Shown one piece after another: positions 42,176 through 53,100 of a stretch of DNA of 64,000 bases. This stretch comes from UBA5239 sp031548025 (GTDB taxonomy: Bacteria; Verrucomicrobiota; Lentisphaeria; Victivallales; Victivallaceae). The DNA is taken from contig JAVBRM010000071.1 of the NCBI GenBank assembly GCA_031548025.1, positions 1-64,000 on the forward strand, written 5' to 3'. Below the pieces are notes generated by a model. The model made no database searches and was not told where the DNA came from. It was given only the letters and a program-made list of their open reading frames with translations. A program made the translations under genes and the position numbers. Numbering within the stretch: the stretch's first letter is position 1; every line of letters begins with the position of its first letter.

Positions 42176-44980
42176 ATGAAAGAGCCTGCCCAAATATTAT
42201 CCGACCACCAACCGCCGTTTGTTCCACCGCCACACCATCCGCGGCTCCTGATCAATGCCGCGGAGCTGGAAAATGTCCGCCGGAACCTGAACACCGGCAT
42301 CAACTCCACGGTATGGCAAGAGGTACGCCGGACGGCGGCAACTCCGCTCCGGCTCTCATCCGGCTCCGCTTATAACTCTGAAACTACCGGTATTCTCGGC
42401 CAAAAAGCGTTTTACTATCTGATTACCGGCGAACCTGCTGTCGGACGCGAAGCCATCGAGCAAATGCTGATCTTCCTTGAAGGCCTGTATTTTGAAAACA
42501 AACAGGATCAAACCCGCCCGATCGGCGAGGTTATTTATACGGCGTCGTTGATTTATGACTGGTGTTACAGTCTGCTGACCGGCGGCGAGCGGAACCTGAT
42601 GCATCGGAAAATGCTTGAACTGGCCGCAACCATGGAAATCGGCTGGCCTCCATTCGAAGAATCGGTCGTCCTCGGCCATGGTAACGAAGCGCAAATCAGC
42701 CGCGACCTGCTGGCAATGGCGATTGCCGTGTACGACGAAGATCCCAAGCCGTATCAATACGTCAGCTATCTGATGCTTGAACTTTTTGAACCGTCGAAAC
42801 GTTTTCTCTATCGCGGCGGGCGCCATGATCAGGGCAGCGACTACGGAGCTTACCGCCATATGTGGGACCTGTTCGCCGCCATTCAGTTCCGGCGCACTTT
42901 CGGGTATGAAATTCTGCCGCCGGAAACAGCGCAGATACCTTATCACTGGTTTTACATCCGACTCCCCGACAACCGCTACATGGTCGAGGGTGATACCAAC
43001 TGGAGTTGGGCCGGAAACTATCTCGGCAATCCGCGGCTGCTGTTGTCCGCGATTTTCCTGTGGGGCGACGCCGAATTGAAAGCCGAATTCAAGCGATACA
43101 ACCCGGCCATGGATTTCCCGGAAGACCCGGTGTTTTTCCTACTGATCAACGATCCCGCGCTACAGCCGGAAGACCGTCGCGCCGATTTACCGCTTTGCAA
43201 AATTTACCGTGATCCCCTGCCCGGCATGGCGATTCGTACCGGCTGGAACTTCAGCCGCCTTTCCGACGACGTGGTCATCACATTGAACGGGGCGGATTAT
43301 CATTATCGCAATCACCAGCACCTCGATATGGGGGCATTTCAGATTTATTATCGCGGCAACCTGGCGACAGACCTGGGCCAGTATGGAAAATACGGCAGCG
43401 AATTCGACTGGAATTTCAGCAAAAGCACAGTATCGCACTCCGCCATGCGTTTTCGTGATCCCGAACAGAAAAATTACCGCATGAATTCCAAATTCACTGC
43501 CAACACCGGAACTCAGGAAATTCACGATTGGTGGCCCGCCACCAGCTTGGAAGAGCAAACCGCCGGCGATAAATACCGCAACGGCCAGACTTTGAATTCC
43601 TTCTGTGGCCCGGTGGCGGCGGACCCACTGTATGCCGTGCTCGAGAGCGATCTCGCCATTCTTTATCCGGAACGGGTGAAAAGTTATACCCGCAGCTTCG
43701 TTTACCTCAATCTCGGCTTGCCCGGAACCCCGGCGGCATTGATCGTGCTGGACCGTTTCGAAAAGTCCGCCGAGCGGATCGAGCCGATTTTTCAGGTGGC
43801 TTCACTGACCGCGCCGCTGACGAATGGCGACAATCTGGAAATAGCGGTTTCACCGTACTGCCAAACCGGCAAGCTTGCCGTGCAAACCTTGCTGCCTTCA
43901 CAGGCGGAAAAGAAAATTCTGACCGGCCAAGATGTTCATACTCTGGACGGCACCTATTTTGCCCCGCCATTTCCGACAGTCCCGGAGGCAAACGGTTGCC
44001 GCACGGAAATCACCGGCGACGGCAATACGTTTCTCCATCTCCTGCAAGTACAGGATGGCGATGCCGCGCCGCTGCCGGTCGAGCATACTGAGTACGGAAA
44101 CCGGATATCGCTCACAATCGCCGATCGTTTGATAAATTTCGGAAACGCCTCGGCGCCGGAATCGCAATCGGTAAAATTCAAAGTCACCAAATCGACCACA
44201 CAAGTTTTGCTGCTGAATCTGGACCCCGGCCTCTGGGAGCTTGACGGTATAGGCAAATGCGAAACTACCGACTGTTTTTTCGCCGTGCTTGAACCCGGCG
44301 AATATCAATTTCGCCGCGTCGAACATTCGAAGCTGAAAGACCTTCCCGCTCCGGCACCCCGCCCTGCCCCCAAAGCCCCGGCTCCGTCCAATTTGGTATT
44401 CATCGACGGCCAACTGCATCCCGATTTAAAACTCACCGGTAACGCAATGTTACCGCTGGCGACCATGCTGAAAGAGTTCCAGCCGCGCGTAACCCTGCCG
44501 CAGTCGCGGGAAGCAATTCCGGCGGTCTTGGCGGCGGGAATTTTCGGCATGTCGCTCAACTATGATCCAAGCTCGAATTCGGCATTTCTCGACACCATCG
44601 AAGCCCCCGGCAATATTCTGCTGGTGGAAGCCGAAGAAGACGCTAAAATCTTCTGGGAGATGGTAAGCACACATAAAAAAGAATGGAGTGCATTCGGGCG
44701 CAATATCCCGTTGAAAGTTCAGTTCCTCCATGCCCAAAAATTACAGGCCATGGCAATCCGCTGGCCGCGCGGCAAAGGACGTCAATACTCGTTGAAAGTT
44801 GAACTTTCGGCGGACGGGATTGATTTCAACCCGGTGTTTGACGGCTGGACCAAGGGCGGAACCGACGATTTCGAAAGGTTCGAATTCCCACCCCAGCAAG
44901 TTCAGACGATCCGCTTCTGCTTCCGCGGCAACCACGTCGGCCCATGGAATCACATCACCGGAATCAAGTTCGAAGAATAA
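42176..44980 (+). CDS. Heparinase II/III-like polysaccharide lyase with stalk and discoidin domains
   Basis: 934 residues from ATG 42176 (GGAG upstream). No signal peptide. Residues about 20-330 form the helical toroid; 350-700 the heparinase II/III beta-sandwich, with the Y-H-Y-R-N-H-Q-H-L-D-M-G-A segment that contributes catalytic Tyr/His. Residues about 740-810 resemble the copper-amine-oxidase N-terminal-like stalk domain (V-F-I-D-G-Q-L, M-L-P-L-A-T-M-L-K-E), and the last 110 an F5/8 type C domain. It likely cleaves uronic-acid-containing oligosaccharides by beta-elimination in the cytoplasm. Confidence 0.8.
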   Translation: MKEPAQILSDHQPPFVPPPHHPRLLINAAELENVRRNLNTGINSTVWQEVRRTAATPLRLSSGSAYNSETTGILGQKAFYYLITGEPAVGREAIEQMLIFLEGLYFENKQDQTRPIGEVIYTASLIYDWCYSLLTGGERNLMHRKMLELAATMEIGWPPFEESVVLGHGNEAQISRDLLAMAIAVYDEDPKPYQYVSYLMLELFEPSKRFLYRGGRHDQGSDYGAYRHMWDLFAAIQFRRTFGYEILPPETAQIPYHWFYIRLPDNRYMVEGDTNWSWAGNYLGNPRLLLSAIFLWGDAELKAEFKRYNPAMDFPEDPVFFLLINDPALQPEDRRADLPLCKIYRDPLPGMAIRTGWNFSRLSDDVVITLNGADYHYRNHQHLDMGAFQIYYRGNLATDLGQYGKYGSEFDWNFSKSTVSHSAMRFRDPEQKNYRMNSKFTANTGTQEIHDWWPATSLEEQTAGDKYRNGQTLNSFCGPVAADPLYAVLESDLAILYPERVKSYTRSFVYLNLGLPGTPAALIVLDRFEKSAERIEPIFQVASLTAPLTNGDNLEIAVSPYCQTGKLAVQTLLPSQAEKKILTGQDVHTLDGTYFAPPFPTVPEANGCRTEITGDGNTFLHLLQVQDGDAAPLPVEHTEYGNRISLTIADRLINFGNASAPESQSVKFKVTKSTTQVLLLNLDPGLWELDGIGKCETTDCFFAVLEPGEYQFRRVEHSKLKDLPAPAPRPAPKAPAPSNLVFIDGQLHPDLKLTGNAMLPLATMLKEFQPRVTLPQSREAIPAVLAAGIFGMSLNYDPSSNSAFLDTIEAPGNILLVEAEEDAKIFWEMVSTHKKEWSAFGRNIPLKVQFLHAQKLQAMAIRWPRGKGRQYSLKVELSADGIDFNPVFDGWTKGGTDDFERFEFPPQQVQTIRFCFRGNHVGPWNHITGIKFEE

Positions 44981-44985
44981 TTCTC

Positions 44986-45038
44986 TTAAAAAAAGCAATC
45001 AGCCCCCGATCAAACACCGGGGACTGATTGCTTTTTAA
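44986..45038. terminator. Bidirectional terminator between convergent operons
   Basis: AAAAAGCAATCAG followed by CCCCG pairs with CGGGG then CTGATTGCTTTTT. An A-run enters and a T-run leaves the stem on each strand, so it can serve both converging operons. Confidence 0.9.
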
Positions 45039-45048
45039 GAGGGGGAAA

Positions 45049-47490
45049 TCAGTGTGCCAGACGCGGCGGAGTATCGGTGGAGAGTTCCTGCCATGCATGG
45101 CCGTCGATCTGTTCTTTCACCAGCGTGCCCGATGCCTTGACCTGTACCGATTCATCTTTGCCGTTGACAACCAGCGAAGCCGGTTTATCGGTATCGAGCT
45201 CGGCGGCGACGGTATATTGCCCGAAACGGTATTCATTGCCGTTCTTCGCCACGGACATAAGCCCATTTTCCGAGTCCGCGCATTGAATCACCGCGAAGAA
45301 ACGCATTTTATTGCTTTTGGCGGTACTTTTCCAGGAAATATGATATTGGTTGGTGGCATTCCGGTAGCGCGGATTGGCCGTTCGCGGGTCGACTTCGAAT
45401 TGATCCGTAATCGTCATATCCAGATTCTGCGAACCGAATACCTGAGCCCTTGAGGCGGATCCCGGCAAACGGTATTCGAGGGTATTTGAACCGCTTTTCT
45501 CCGATTTTTTATAAGTATGCATCAGAAAAGTCCAGTCGTGTTCAATTTCGGATTCCAGTTCGTCGTAAATCAATACCGTGTTCGGGCGCAAAAACACCAG
45601 ATGACGGTCGAATTTTTTCAGTTTCGCATCGCCGAAAAGCCGGTTCTGTTCTGCCTCGGAGAGCGCTTTCCGGACATTTTTCAACCACATGGGATTGGTT
45701 ACTTCGACATAGGCATTTGAGGCGTCGCCGCAGACATAGGAAATATTCCGCCCGTGTGCAAAGCGCTTGAGCCAGCCATAGCCCTCCGGACCATATGATT
45801 GTCCCTTGCCGTCGATCAGAATGGTGTTATGCGCCTGAGTGTGACGGTAACAGATCAGACCATGTTGGTCGTCAAATTTGGTGTAGTAACCCGATGAATA
45901 GAAAATCCGCTCGCCCTTGTAGGCGATGTTGAACGCATTCTGATTGGCGTGCATATGTCCGTGATTTCCGAATGGGCTGCTGCGGAAGTAAACTGCCATG
46001 TCGTTTCCGGGATTCATCAGGTCGGTATGCATGGCGGTCACGCCGACTTCACGAAATTGACGGGCCTGCGGTAAAGATGCCGCGACTTCCGGCCTGACCT
46101 CGAACTTCTGCGGACCGCCCAGCGAAAGCTCCAGCATGGGCATGATATCAGCGGTCAGCGAACAATAGAGCTTTGCCAACGGATTGCCGGTGGCGGCGGC
46201 GATATACTGGGAAAATTTCTTGCCGAAATTCCAACCGATCCCATTATTTTTCAACCCTTCATACGCCCGGTCGTGCATGTTGCCGAAACCGTCCATCGGA
46301 GCGCGCGGCATGGCACAATAAAGAAAGTACGCCGGCAGATTCCGGTACCAGGACATTTCAAAAACATTGACTTTGCCGACGGAATAAATATAATAAGCCA
46401 TATCTCCCAAAGTGGGAAAATTGACCGTAAAATAAGCCAGCCCATTGGCCCAGCCGCCGTCATTACCGCCCGCCACCGGCGCTCGCGTCAGGAAAATTCC
46501 GTAGGCATACTCCAGGTATTTGATGTTCTCCGGACGGTCGGCCACCGTAGCCAGCGCCGCGATGAAAAATCCCGACACCTGAACCTGCCAGAAATGGTTT
46601 TCCAGAAACAACGATTCCTTGTCGCCGGGCCACCAGCTGTATTGCTTTTCCAGATACTCGTGAATTGCATCAAGCATCCGCGATTTGAGCTCGGGATTAA
46701 GACACTGGTAAAATGTATCGTAGGCCAGGGCAAAATAACGGACACGGTCGGGCCATTCCATATTATCGGTTCTCGGGGCGGCCAAATGCTGCTCGATCCG
46801 CTTTTCGACCGCGTGATAATACTTGATGTCGCCGGTTACCAGATAGGCTTCACCGAGCTCGGGAATTGCCCGTGCCTGGGGCGTATAACTCCTCAGGTAA
46901 GCACTCAGGCCGATTTTGTCGCACTCCCCGCGAAGAGCCGTCAGGTCGAGGATCGGCAGCGCCGCGGCTTTGTCACCTTTGCGGATGATTTCCGCGGCCA
47001 GATGCGGATATTTCTTAGCAGTTTCAATGATTTTGGCATGAGGCTGACCGAATGACAGCATATACGGGCGCTCCTTCGGCAGATTTTTCACCAGTGTTTC
47101 GACCGCCGGAGTCACAAACACCGGCGTATCATCGGTAATCTCGAAGGTATAAACCGGGCTGACCGTCGCTTGATTTTGAACGATCGTCGTATAACGCCAA
47201 TACCATTTCCCGTTTTTCAGCTTCTGGTGCGGGTTGAAAAAACAATAACGAATCTCCTGTGATTCGATCCGGTCGGACGAAAAATCCGGAGATGTTGAAA
47301 GCTCGACCTTGAATACCGCCGTTTTGTCGTCAACGCGCGGCCACTGCAGATTGGGAGGATTGAGCATAGCCGCCGTTTTATCGTTCGGAAACACCGTATT
47401 GCGGATTGCCGGATAAAGCGATTTACCGGCAGACAGATTCCAGACACAACAGATCAACAGACTGAAGATGATGATTCGGATTTTTCTCAT
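45049..47490 (-). CDS. Secreted heparinase II/III family protein (DUF4962 N-terminus)
   Basis: 813 residues with a signal peptide (MRKIRIIIFSLLICCVWNLSAG). N-terminal FnIII-like DUF4962 segment (L-N-P-P-N-L-Q-W-P, K-W-Y-W-R-Y), an alpha/alpha toroid to about residue 470, then the heparinase II/III beta-sandwich with G-N-H-G-H-M-H-A-N-Q-N-A-F and Q-A-H-N-T-I-L-I-D-G, which hold the catalytic His/Tyr and metal-site residues of the fold. It acts in the periplasm or outside as a polysaccharide lyase. Has its own promoter near-identical in spacer to that of the pseudopilin operon across the LacI gene. Confidence 0.85.
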   Translation of the reverse strand: MRKIRIIIFSLLICCVWNLSAGKSLYPAIRNTVFPNDKTAAMLNPPNLQWPRVDDKTAVFKVELSTSPDFSSDRIESQEIRYCFFNPHQKLKNGKWYWRYTTIVQNQATVSPVYTFEITDDTPVFVTPAVETLVKNLPKERPYMLSFGQPHAKIIETAKKYPHLAAEIIRKGDKAAALPILDLTALRGECDKIGLSAYLRSYTPQARAIPELGEAYLVTGDIKYYHAVEKRIEQHLAAPRTDNMEWPDRVRYFALAYDTFYQCLNPELKSRMLDAIHEYLEKQYSWWPGDKESLFLENHFWQVQVSGFFIAALATVADRPENIKYLEYAYGIFLTRAPVAGGNDGGWANGLAYFTVNFPTLGDMAYYIYSVGKVNVFEMSWYRNLPAYFLYCAMPRAPMDGFGNMHDRAYEGLKNNGIGWNFGKKFSQYIAAATGNPLAKLYCSLTADIMPMLELSLGGPQKFEVRPEVAASLPQARQFREVGVTAMHTDLMNPGNDMAVYFRSSPFGNHGHMHANQNAFNIAYKGERIFYSSGYYTKFDDQHGLICYRHTQAHNTILIDGKGQSYGPEGYGWLKRFAHGRNISYVCGDASNAYVEVTNPMWLKNVRKALSEAEQNRLFGDAKLKKFDRHLVFLRPNTVLIYDELESEIEHDWTFLMHTYKKSEKSGSNTLEYRLPGSASRAQVFGSQNLDMTITDQFEVDPRTANPRYRNATNQYHISWKSTAKSNKMRFFAVIQCADSENGLMSVAKNGNEYRFGQYTVAAELDTDKPASLVVNGKDESVQVKASGTLVKEQIDGHAWQELSTDTPPRLAH

Positions 47491-47525
47491 ATGAATTTGC
47501 CTTTGCCAAATATTTTAGATTCTAT

Positions 47526-47541
47526 CAGCCAATAACGGCTG
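47526..47541. promoter_or_regulatory. Small inverted repeat at the start of the 813-aa gene transcript
   Basis: CAGCC, six bases, GGCTG, just downstream of the predicted transcription start. Could be an operator or a leader hairpin; no counterpart at the sister promoter. Confidence 0.35.
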
Positions 47542-47551
47542 CAGTACTAAT

Positions 47552-47580
47552 ATTATATGGCAAAGGCGTCTTATTTGCAA
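47552..47580 (-). promoter_or_regulatory. Promoter of the secreted heparinase-like gene
   Basis: Minus strand: TTGCAA (47580-47575), 17 bases (ATAAGACGCCTTTGCCA), TATAAT (47557-47552). Identity with the promoter at 39828-39856 runs from before the -35 to after the -10, with 2 to 3 changes. Confidence 0.75.
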
Positions 47581-47609
47581 TACTCTCCAAAGTGGAAAAA
47601 ACAACAAAG

Positions 47610-47629
47610 TTATGCATGATTACGCATAT
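47610..47629. promoter_or_regulatory. Putative LacI operator at the second promoter
   Basis: TTATGCATGATTACGCATAT; its reverse complement matches the site at 39779-39798 at 16 of 20 positions. It starts 29 bases upstream of the -35 box, the same spacing as at the first promoter. Confidence 0.6.
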
Positions 47630-47654
47630 CAAGAATATTCACATTCACTTAATT

Positions 47655-50195
47655 TTATGCATGACTCAATTTTTCCGGCATATACTCCTTCAGCAGTTCC
47701 AGAGCAGCGATGACGTTCAGACACCATTGGCTGGTGAAATTCGTCGTGATGAAGGGTGCTTCTTCCAACTCGCTGCAATTGAAGTAAGGGGCAACGGTGG
47801 ATTTATCAAAAATGCTCTTGCCGTTTTCGAGGCGGGGAGCTTCCTGTAGCACTTTCCATACCTTGTACGCCAGCGCCGAATCGCGCCGGTAATAGGCGGC
47901 ATAGGCGCTCAAGGTACAGGCCATGTAGGGAAAGAGAAAATCCCGGTCACTCCGAAAACCGCCGGTGGCTGTCAGCTTATCTTCGTTTGGAAGCTGGTAA
48001 AACGTGCCGTATTCCGCGAGCATGGCACGGAACTCCGAATCGTCCAGCAAATCGGCAAGTTCAATCCACACTTGGGGGCCGCCCATGCAAAGCGAAAGGT
48101 GATAGCTTTCGTTCGGCATATCGCCGATATAACGCATTTCGCCGGTATCCGGATCGTAGGAGTAGGTCAGACCGGAGAGCATTTTCAGCGGCGCTTTTTT
48201 CAGGCCGTCAATCCCCTGCACGATTTTGTCACGGTATTGCGTGCCGCCGTGGCGTTCCCACTCGGTCATCCAGTTGGAACAAAAACTCGACCAGTCCGGC
48301 CCGGTTCGCACCTCAAAGGGAAGCGGGGGTTCCACTTCGGTAAAAACTTTTTTCAGGTGGCCGAATGCGCGGCAGGTGGCGTAGTCGGCGTCGATCACAT
48401 CGGAAAAAACATCGCCGATACGGAAATCTCCGCCGGAGAGGTAGAAAAACGGCCGGTGGTGACCCGCCATGCCGATACGCGATTCCTTGCAGGAGTCCCC
48501 CCAGTGAATGACGTTGTGACGCGAGCCCAACCCCTGGCGCCGGCCGAAATGATAGACATCCACATCCGCCGCGTGGCGGCTCATGGCCTCGGCAATCGTG
48601 TAGACGTCTTCGCGCCCGGTGCGCAGAAAATAATGCCATAGCCAGTAAGTCGGGACCAGTTCGGTATTCTGCCACGCGAAACCGCCGATATCATAGCGCC
48701 AGCAGTGCCGGAAACGGTCATAGGTGTGCATGAAATCACCGTAATTCCAGAAGCCGTACCAGTTACGCTGTTCGATTTCGTTTTTGTAGAAATCAAAAGC
48801 CTTGTCGAGCTCGTCCTCCAACGCGGCTTTGAACGGAGTGTCGCGCTCGACCATGCTCCAATATCCCATCACCCGTAGCGCGTGGTAATAGGAGCTTTCG
48901 CAGAGCAGTACCGGGGGCTTCTGTACCCGTTCGGCCAGCTCCAACAGAGTTTCATCCGAGGCAACCCCGTCAAATACAAACAGCGACAGTTCCGAGGTGG
49001 CCGCGATTCCGTAGGGATCGCTGTCCACATAAGTATATCCCTCGTAATAAGTCAGCTGATGTGACTCGGTGTCGTAGTGGCGCATATCGTACGCTTCCGC
49101 GCTCGGAGAAACCAACCACGCGCTCAGCGTCGCTTCCTCCTGCGACAGTCCCGAGAGATGAAGTGAGTCGGGACTACGTTGAAAAAAATCGCGTACCGCC
49201 ACCGCGATGCCGCTGTTTTCATCGGCGCAATACAGCGACCCCTTGGAACGTCGCCCCCAGCTTGCATCGATATAGGCGCAACAGTCCTTCCCCGTACGTT
49301 TTCGGACGCAAAATGAGTTTGGGGTCTGCTGAAACAGTTCATAAGAATCCCAGATGGTGACATTCGGCAATACCTTCCGCAACTCATCGCCGATACAATC
49401 AAATGGCAGTATTTCTCCGCCGAGCTGGCGTTGAAACAGGCCATCGCCGATATGCGGCCGTACAACACAAAGCAATTGCGCCGTTTCGTGGAGAATACCG
49501 CAATCACCGGCGATTTTCACGCGGCGGTTATAAAGTTCACCATTCATCTGGCGGCGGAACTGAATGCCGACACCCTTGATGAAATCGGTTGCCGCCTCGC
49601 CATCGTACAGAAACGTGTGTTTTATCTGAATCTCATTGCTCTGAAAAAAGATGGAAACATAAAGAATAAAACGCAAAAATGTGCTGCCATCATTAGCCCG
49701 GTAAACACCGGAAATCTTGACGGTCGTTTTGAGAGGTCCGGATTCAAAAAGTTCGAGCCGGGCGATTTCACCGGCAAAAGAAATTTCCTTGCGAATCTGC
49801 GTTTCTCCGTCCTGACTGCGGCGTTCGAGAATGGATGTCAGCGAGCCCTCCGCGTAAGGCGTACGCATGAATATTTTTCCGGTACGAGGAAATTCCGTGG
49901 AGAAAAGCCCGTTCGATACGGAAATCTTTTCGACATCTTCACTGACGCGGTTTCCCGGCTGCGGCATACGGTCGGTTACTCCGATGCTGATTTCATCGGT
50001 GTCGATCCTGGCGGTTACCGAGGACCATTTGATGCTGCCGTCCGGCCAGAATGCAAGAGATTTGGTCTGCGAAGCTACTCCGTTGACTTCGACATTTTGC
50101 CCGGTAAAGACCTCGCCGGATTTCCACGGCACGCCAAACGTTACCATCCCATACTTTTCACGTCCATCCAACCAATGCATTGATAATTGTTTCAT
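47655..50195 (-). CDS. Exo-rhamnogalacturonan lyase family protein (PL26/YetA-like)
   Basis: 846 residues, no signal peptide. N-terminal RIFT-barrel segment with V-T-F-G-V-P-W and the L-A-F-W-P-D-G-S-I-K-W signature of the PcRGLX/YetA group, then an alpha/alpha barrel (Y-G-F-W-N-Y-G-D-F-M-H-T-Y, G-F-A-W-Q-N-T-E-L) and a C-terminal beta domain. Characterised PL26 enzymes remove unsaturated disaccharides from rhamnogalacturonan ends. It starts 2 bases after the DUF4450 gene and belongs to the ABC-importer operon, so it acts on imported oligomers. Confidence 0.8.
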   Translation of the reverse strand: MKQLSMHWLDGREKYGMVTFGVPWKSGEVFTGQNVEVNGVASQTKSLAFWPDGSIKWSSVTARIDTDEISIGVTDRMPQPGNRVSEDVEKISVSNGLFSTEFPRTGKIFMRTPYAEGSLTSILERRSQDGETQIRKEISFAGEIARLELFESGPLKTTVKISGVYRANDGSTFLRFILYVSIFFQSNEIQIKHTFLYDGEAATDFIKGVGIQFRRQMNGELYNRRVKIAGDCGILHETAQLLCVVRPHIGDGLFQRQLGGEILPFDCIGDELRKVLPNVTIWDSYELFQQTPNSFCVRKRTGKDCCAYIDASWGRRSKGSLYCADENSGIAVAVRDFFQRSPDSLHLSGLSQEEATLSAWLVSPSAEAYDMRHYDTESHQLTYYEGYTYVDSDPYGIAATSELSLFVFDGVASDETLLELAERVQKPPVLLCESSYYHALRVMGYWSMVERDTPFKAALEDELDKAFDFYKNEIEQRNWYGFWNYGDFMHTYDRFRHCWRYDIGGFAWQNTELVPTYWLWHYFLRTGREDVYTIAEAMSRHAADVDVYHFGRRQGLGSRHNVIHWGDSCKESRIGMAGHHRPFFYLSGGDFRIGDVFSDVIDADYATCRAFGHLKKVFTEVEPPLPFEVRTGPDWSSFCSNWMTEWERHGGTQYRDKIVQGIDGLKKAPLKMLSGLTYSYDPDTGEMRYIGDMPNESYHLSLCMGGPQVWIELADLLDDSEFRAMLAEYGTFYQLPNEDKLTATGGFRSDRDFLFPYMACTLSAYAAYYRRDSALAYKVWKVLQEAPRLENGKSIFDKSTVAPYFNCSELEEAPFITTNFTSQWCLNVIAALELLKEYMPEKLSHA

Positions 50196-50197
50196 TT

Positions 50198-53100
50198 TTA
50201 TTTGACCAGGGTGATGCTCATTAATCCGATTATGACTTCGTTAGCGACGGTTTCCAGGGTCAGAGACGCCAATTCCTTTGCCGGGTTCAGCGGCAGGTCC
50301 AGCATGGTCGCCATCCCTCCGTCGACAATGGCGGGACAATTGGAAACGAACGGTTTCCGCAATTTCCCGGTATGATACTTGTCGACCTCGCCAGTTTTCA
50401 GCCGCACGCGCCATGGGCGGGGATCTTTGCTGGTGAATGCCCAGCCGTCGATGAAGACGTCGCGGTCCAGCGGGATCAGGTTTTCGGGCAAGGTGAGTTC
50501 CAGCACATCTTCGGAACCGTCCCGGTATTTTACCCGGATTCTGCCGTTGAGGATATGAGCTTGCATGTGATACGTGTAGCCGGCAACCAGGAAATACGCT
50601 TTTGACGCTTTGCCGTGGAGGGGAATGTCGGCCGAGGTGGGATAATTATCCCACAGAGTCGTGAACAGGATATTGTTGTTCTCCGCTCCGCCCGGCGTGG
50701 CAAAAGGTATTCCCTGCGGCATAGTGAATGTGTTTTGGCTTCCCGCTTTTTCCCTAACCCCCCGGTCGTCGATGGCGGAAAGGTCCATCGGATGGCACCA
50801 TTCACCCATGCCTTGGGAAGGAATCTGGAGAGTCGTATATTTCCACCTGGGGCTGACGTATTTTCCGTAGCCGAAAATATCCCTTACTTTGTCGTTGAAA
50901 AAATCGTCCATATCCACAGTCCGGTACTCCGAATTTTCCGGACTATTGAGATTCCAATTTATGGCTTTCATAGTATAAATTGCATGATCGGTTTTCAGTT
51001 CAACTATATTTGTTCCCAAGGTCGCGGCTTCGAACTGGAAACGCTCTTTACCGTGAGCGGCGATGCTGACTTCATGTTTCACTTCCGCGCCATTAAGGAA
51101 CAGCTTGCCTTTCAGCTCTTTTCCGGTGTTATTCGCGAGCTCAAAAACCAGAGAAGATGATTCCGGGTCATTGATGAGTTCGACCGGATTGACGACATTG
51201 ATATCCAAAGGCAGCCAATAGCTCATGTCGCCGGAATGAACCTTGACAAACACAGTCCGATGCCCGTTCAAGGCCGTGATCCTGCCGGTCAGCATACCGT
51301 CTTTGAATTCGGCATTGGACAGAACGCCCTGCGGATCGTAGATCTCACCGGACAGACAGGGCAGTGTCAGAGATTCACCGTTGACGACGTTGACGGAAAC
51401 CGCATCACGATTGATTTTGTTGCCTTCCCATTTGATTTCGATGTCATATTCATCCGCAATTCCGGCCTCAAATTTTATCATCGGGGCGGAAATGGCATCT
51501 TCAACCAACGTATACGGCGTTTCTTTGCCGTTGACCAGAATTGATTTCACCTGGTCCAGTGCGGCTTTTACCTCCATGGTCAAAGCAAGATTTTTCTTGC
51601 GGAGATTGGGAGTGATCCGGTATTGATCCGTAGCGCCGTCGCGCCGGAATGAGTATTTCATATTTTGAGTTTCGATTTCGGCGAAATTCCAGGACTCGGG
51701 GAATCCGGGCTTGATCAGCAGTTTGTCATTCATCAGGTCCGGGATAATTCCGTACATGCCGAGGACCAGCGCTCTTACCCCGGTGGCGGTGGTATCCGAA
51801 AAATCCCGGTAGGTTTCGCCGCGCACCGCGTCATAAAACGACGTCTGGGTGATATTTCCGGAGCCCGATCCGAGGTACATGGAGTCGAGAATCGCTCCCT
51901 TGAATAACTTAAAGGCCTCCTCGCACCGTCCCGTTTGCCAGTAAGCGAGCGCGGTGTGGGTGATTTCGGCGAACGCCACGTTGTTGATGGACCACATATA
52001 CGGCTGCCAGTTGGTGGTGGAAACCACATAATTGGATTCAGCGACCGGTATGTGCGGAATTTCCGTGTCAATGTAACGGGTGGCCTGATAGGCCTTGAAT
52101 GAATCATGAATTCCGGCGTCTATCGGATGATATACGCTCCACACCGCGGCGCTGTCGTGTCTCAATTGGTTACCTATATTGTCCTTGAATTCCGCCCACC
52201 AGCCTTTATCGTTTATCCATAATTCCCGGTTCAGCGCGGACAGGATCAATGCGGCTTCTTTTTCGTAAACGGAAGGATCTTTGCCGAGTTTGGCCGCGAT
52301 TTCGGCCATCATTTTATTGGCCCGGTAATTATAAGCGGAGGAATGGGTTACTTTGCCGCCGTTGTATTGCAGCGCGTCGGAAGCCCAGATACAGCAAACC
52401 GCGTCGTATAGCCCGTCATTGTCGGGATCGAATGTGTTCTTTTCCCAAGCCAAATGCCGCTCGAACACGGGATAAATCGCGCGGGCATAATCCATATCTC
52501 CCGTCCAATTCAAATGCCACAACAGTTCGTCGATGAAAACGAGGTTCATATCATAATGATGCATGACATCCGTTTTATTCGGAGAACGGCAGATGTAGCC
52601 GTCGCTGTACATGGGAGTTCCCCATTCTTTGGCCGGGCGCGCCAGATTTTTTTCCGCGTCCTGAAGATGCGGCTTGGTAACCGGTACATGGGTGACCTGG
52701 GAATTTACATAGCCGTCGAAATGGATTCTGGCCCGTTCGTGCAACCCCAGCAGATCCCCCAGATAGGCGGCCCGCCAGCCGGTCAACGGAGCTCGCCAGC
52801 CGATGGCGCCGTGAAGATACCCAGGGTGTTCCCAAGCCGCGTTTTCCGCTCCGGCAAATATTCCGCCGAGCGTATTGATGAACGGATCAGGTGTATTCAA
52901 TTTCATTCTCGAGGCAATTTTGTCTCTGGCCGCAACACCGTCATCAAAGCATTTCGATAAATCATCGTATTTGAAATCGTTCCGGCTCGCTGGATTATGC
53001 ATTTCAAAGTAAAAAGACTTGTCAGTAACGGTATATTCGGCAATGATCACGGGGCGCGATGATTTCTCCGATTTGAGCAAGTCGACCAGCGAATTAACGG

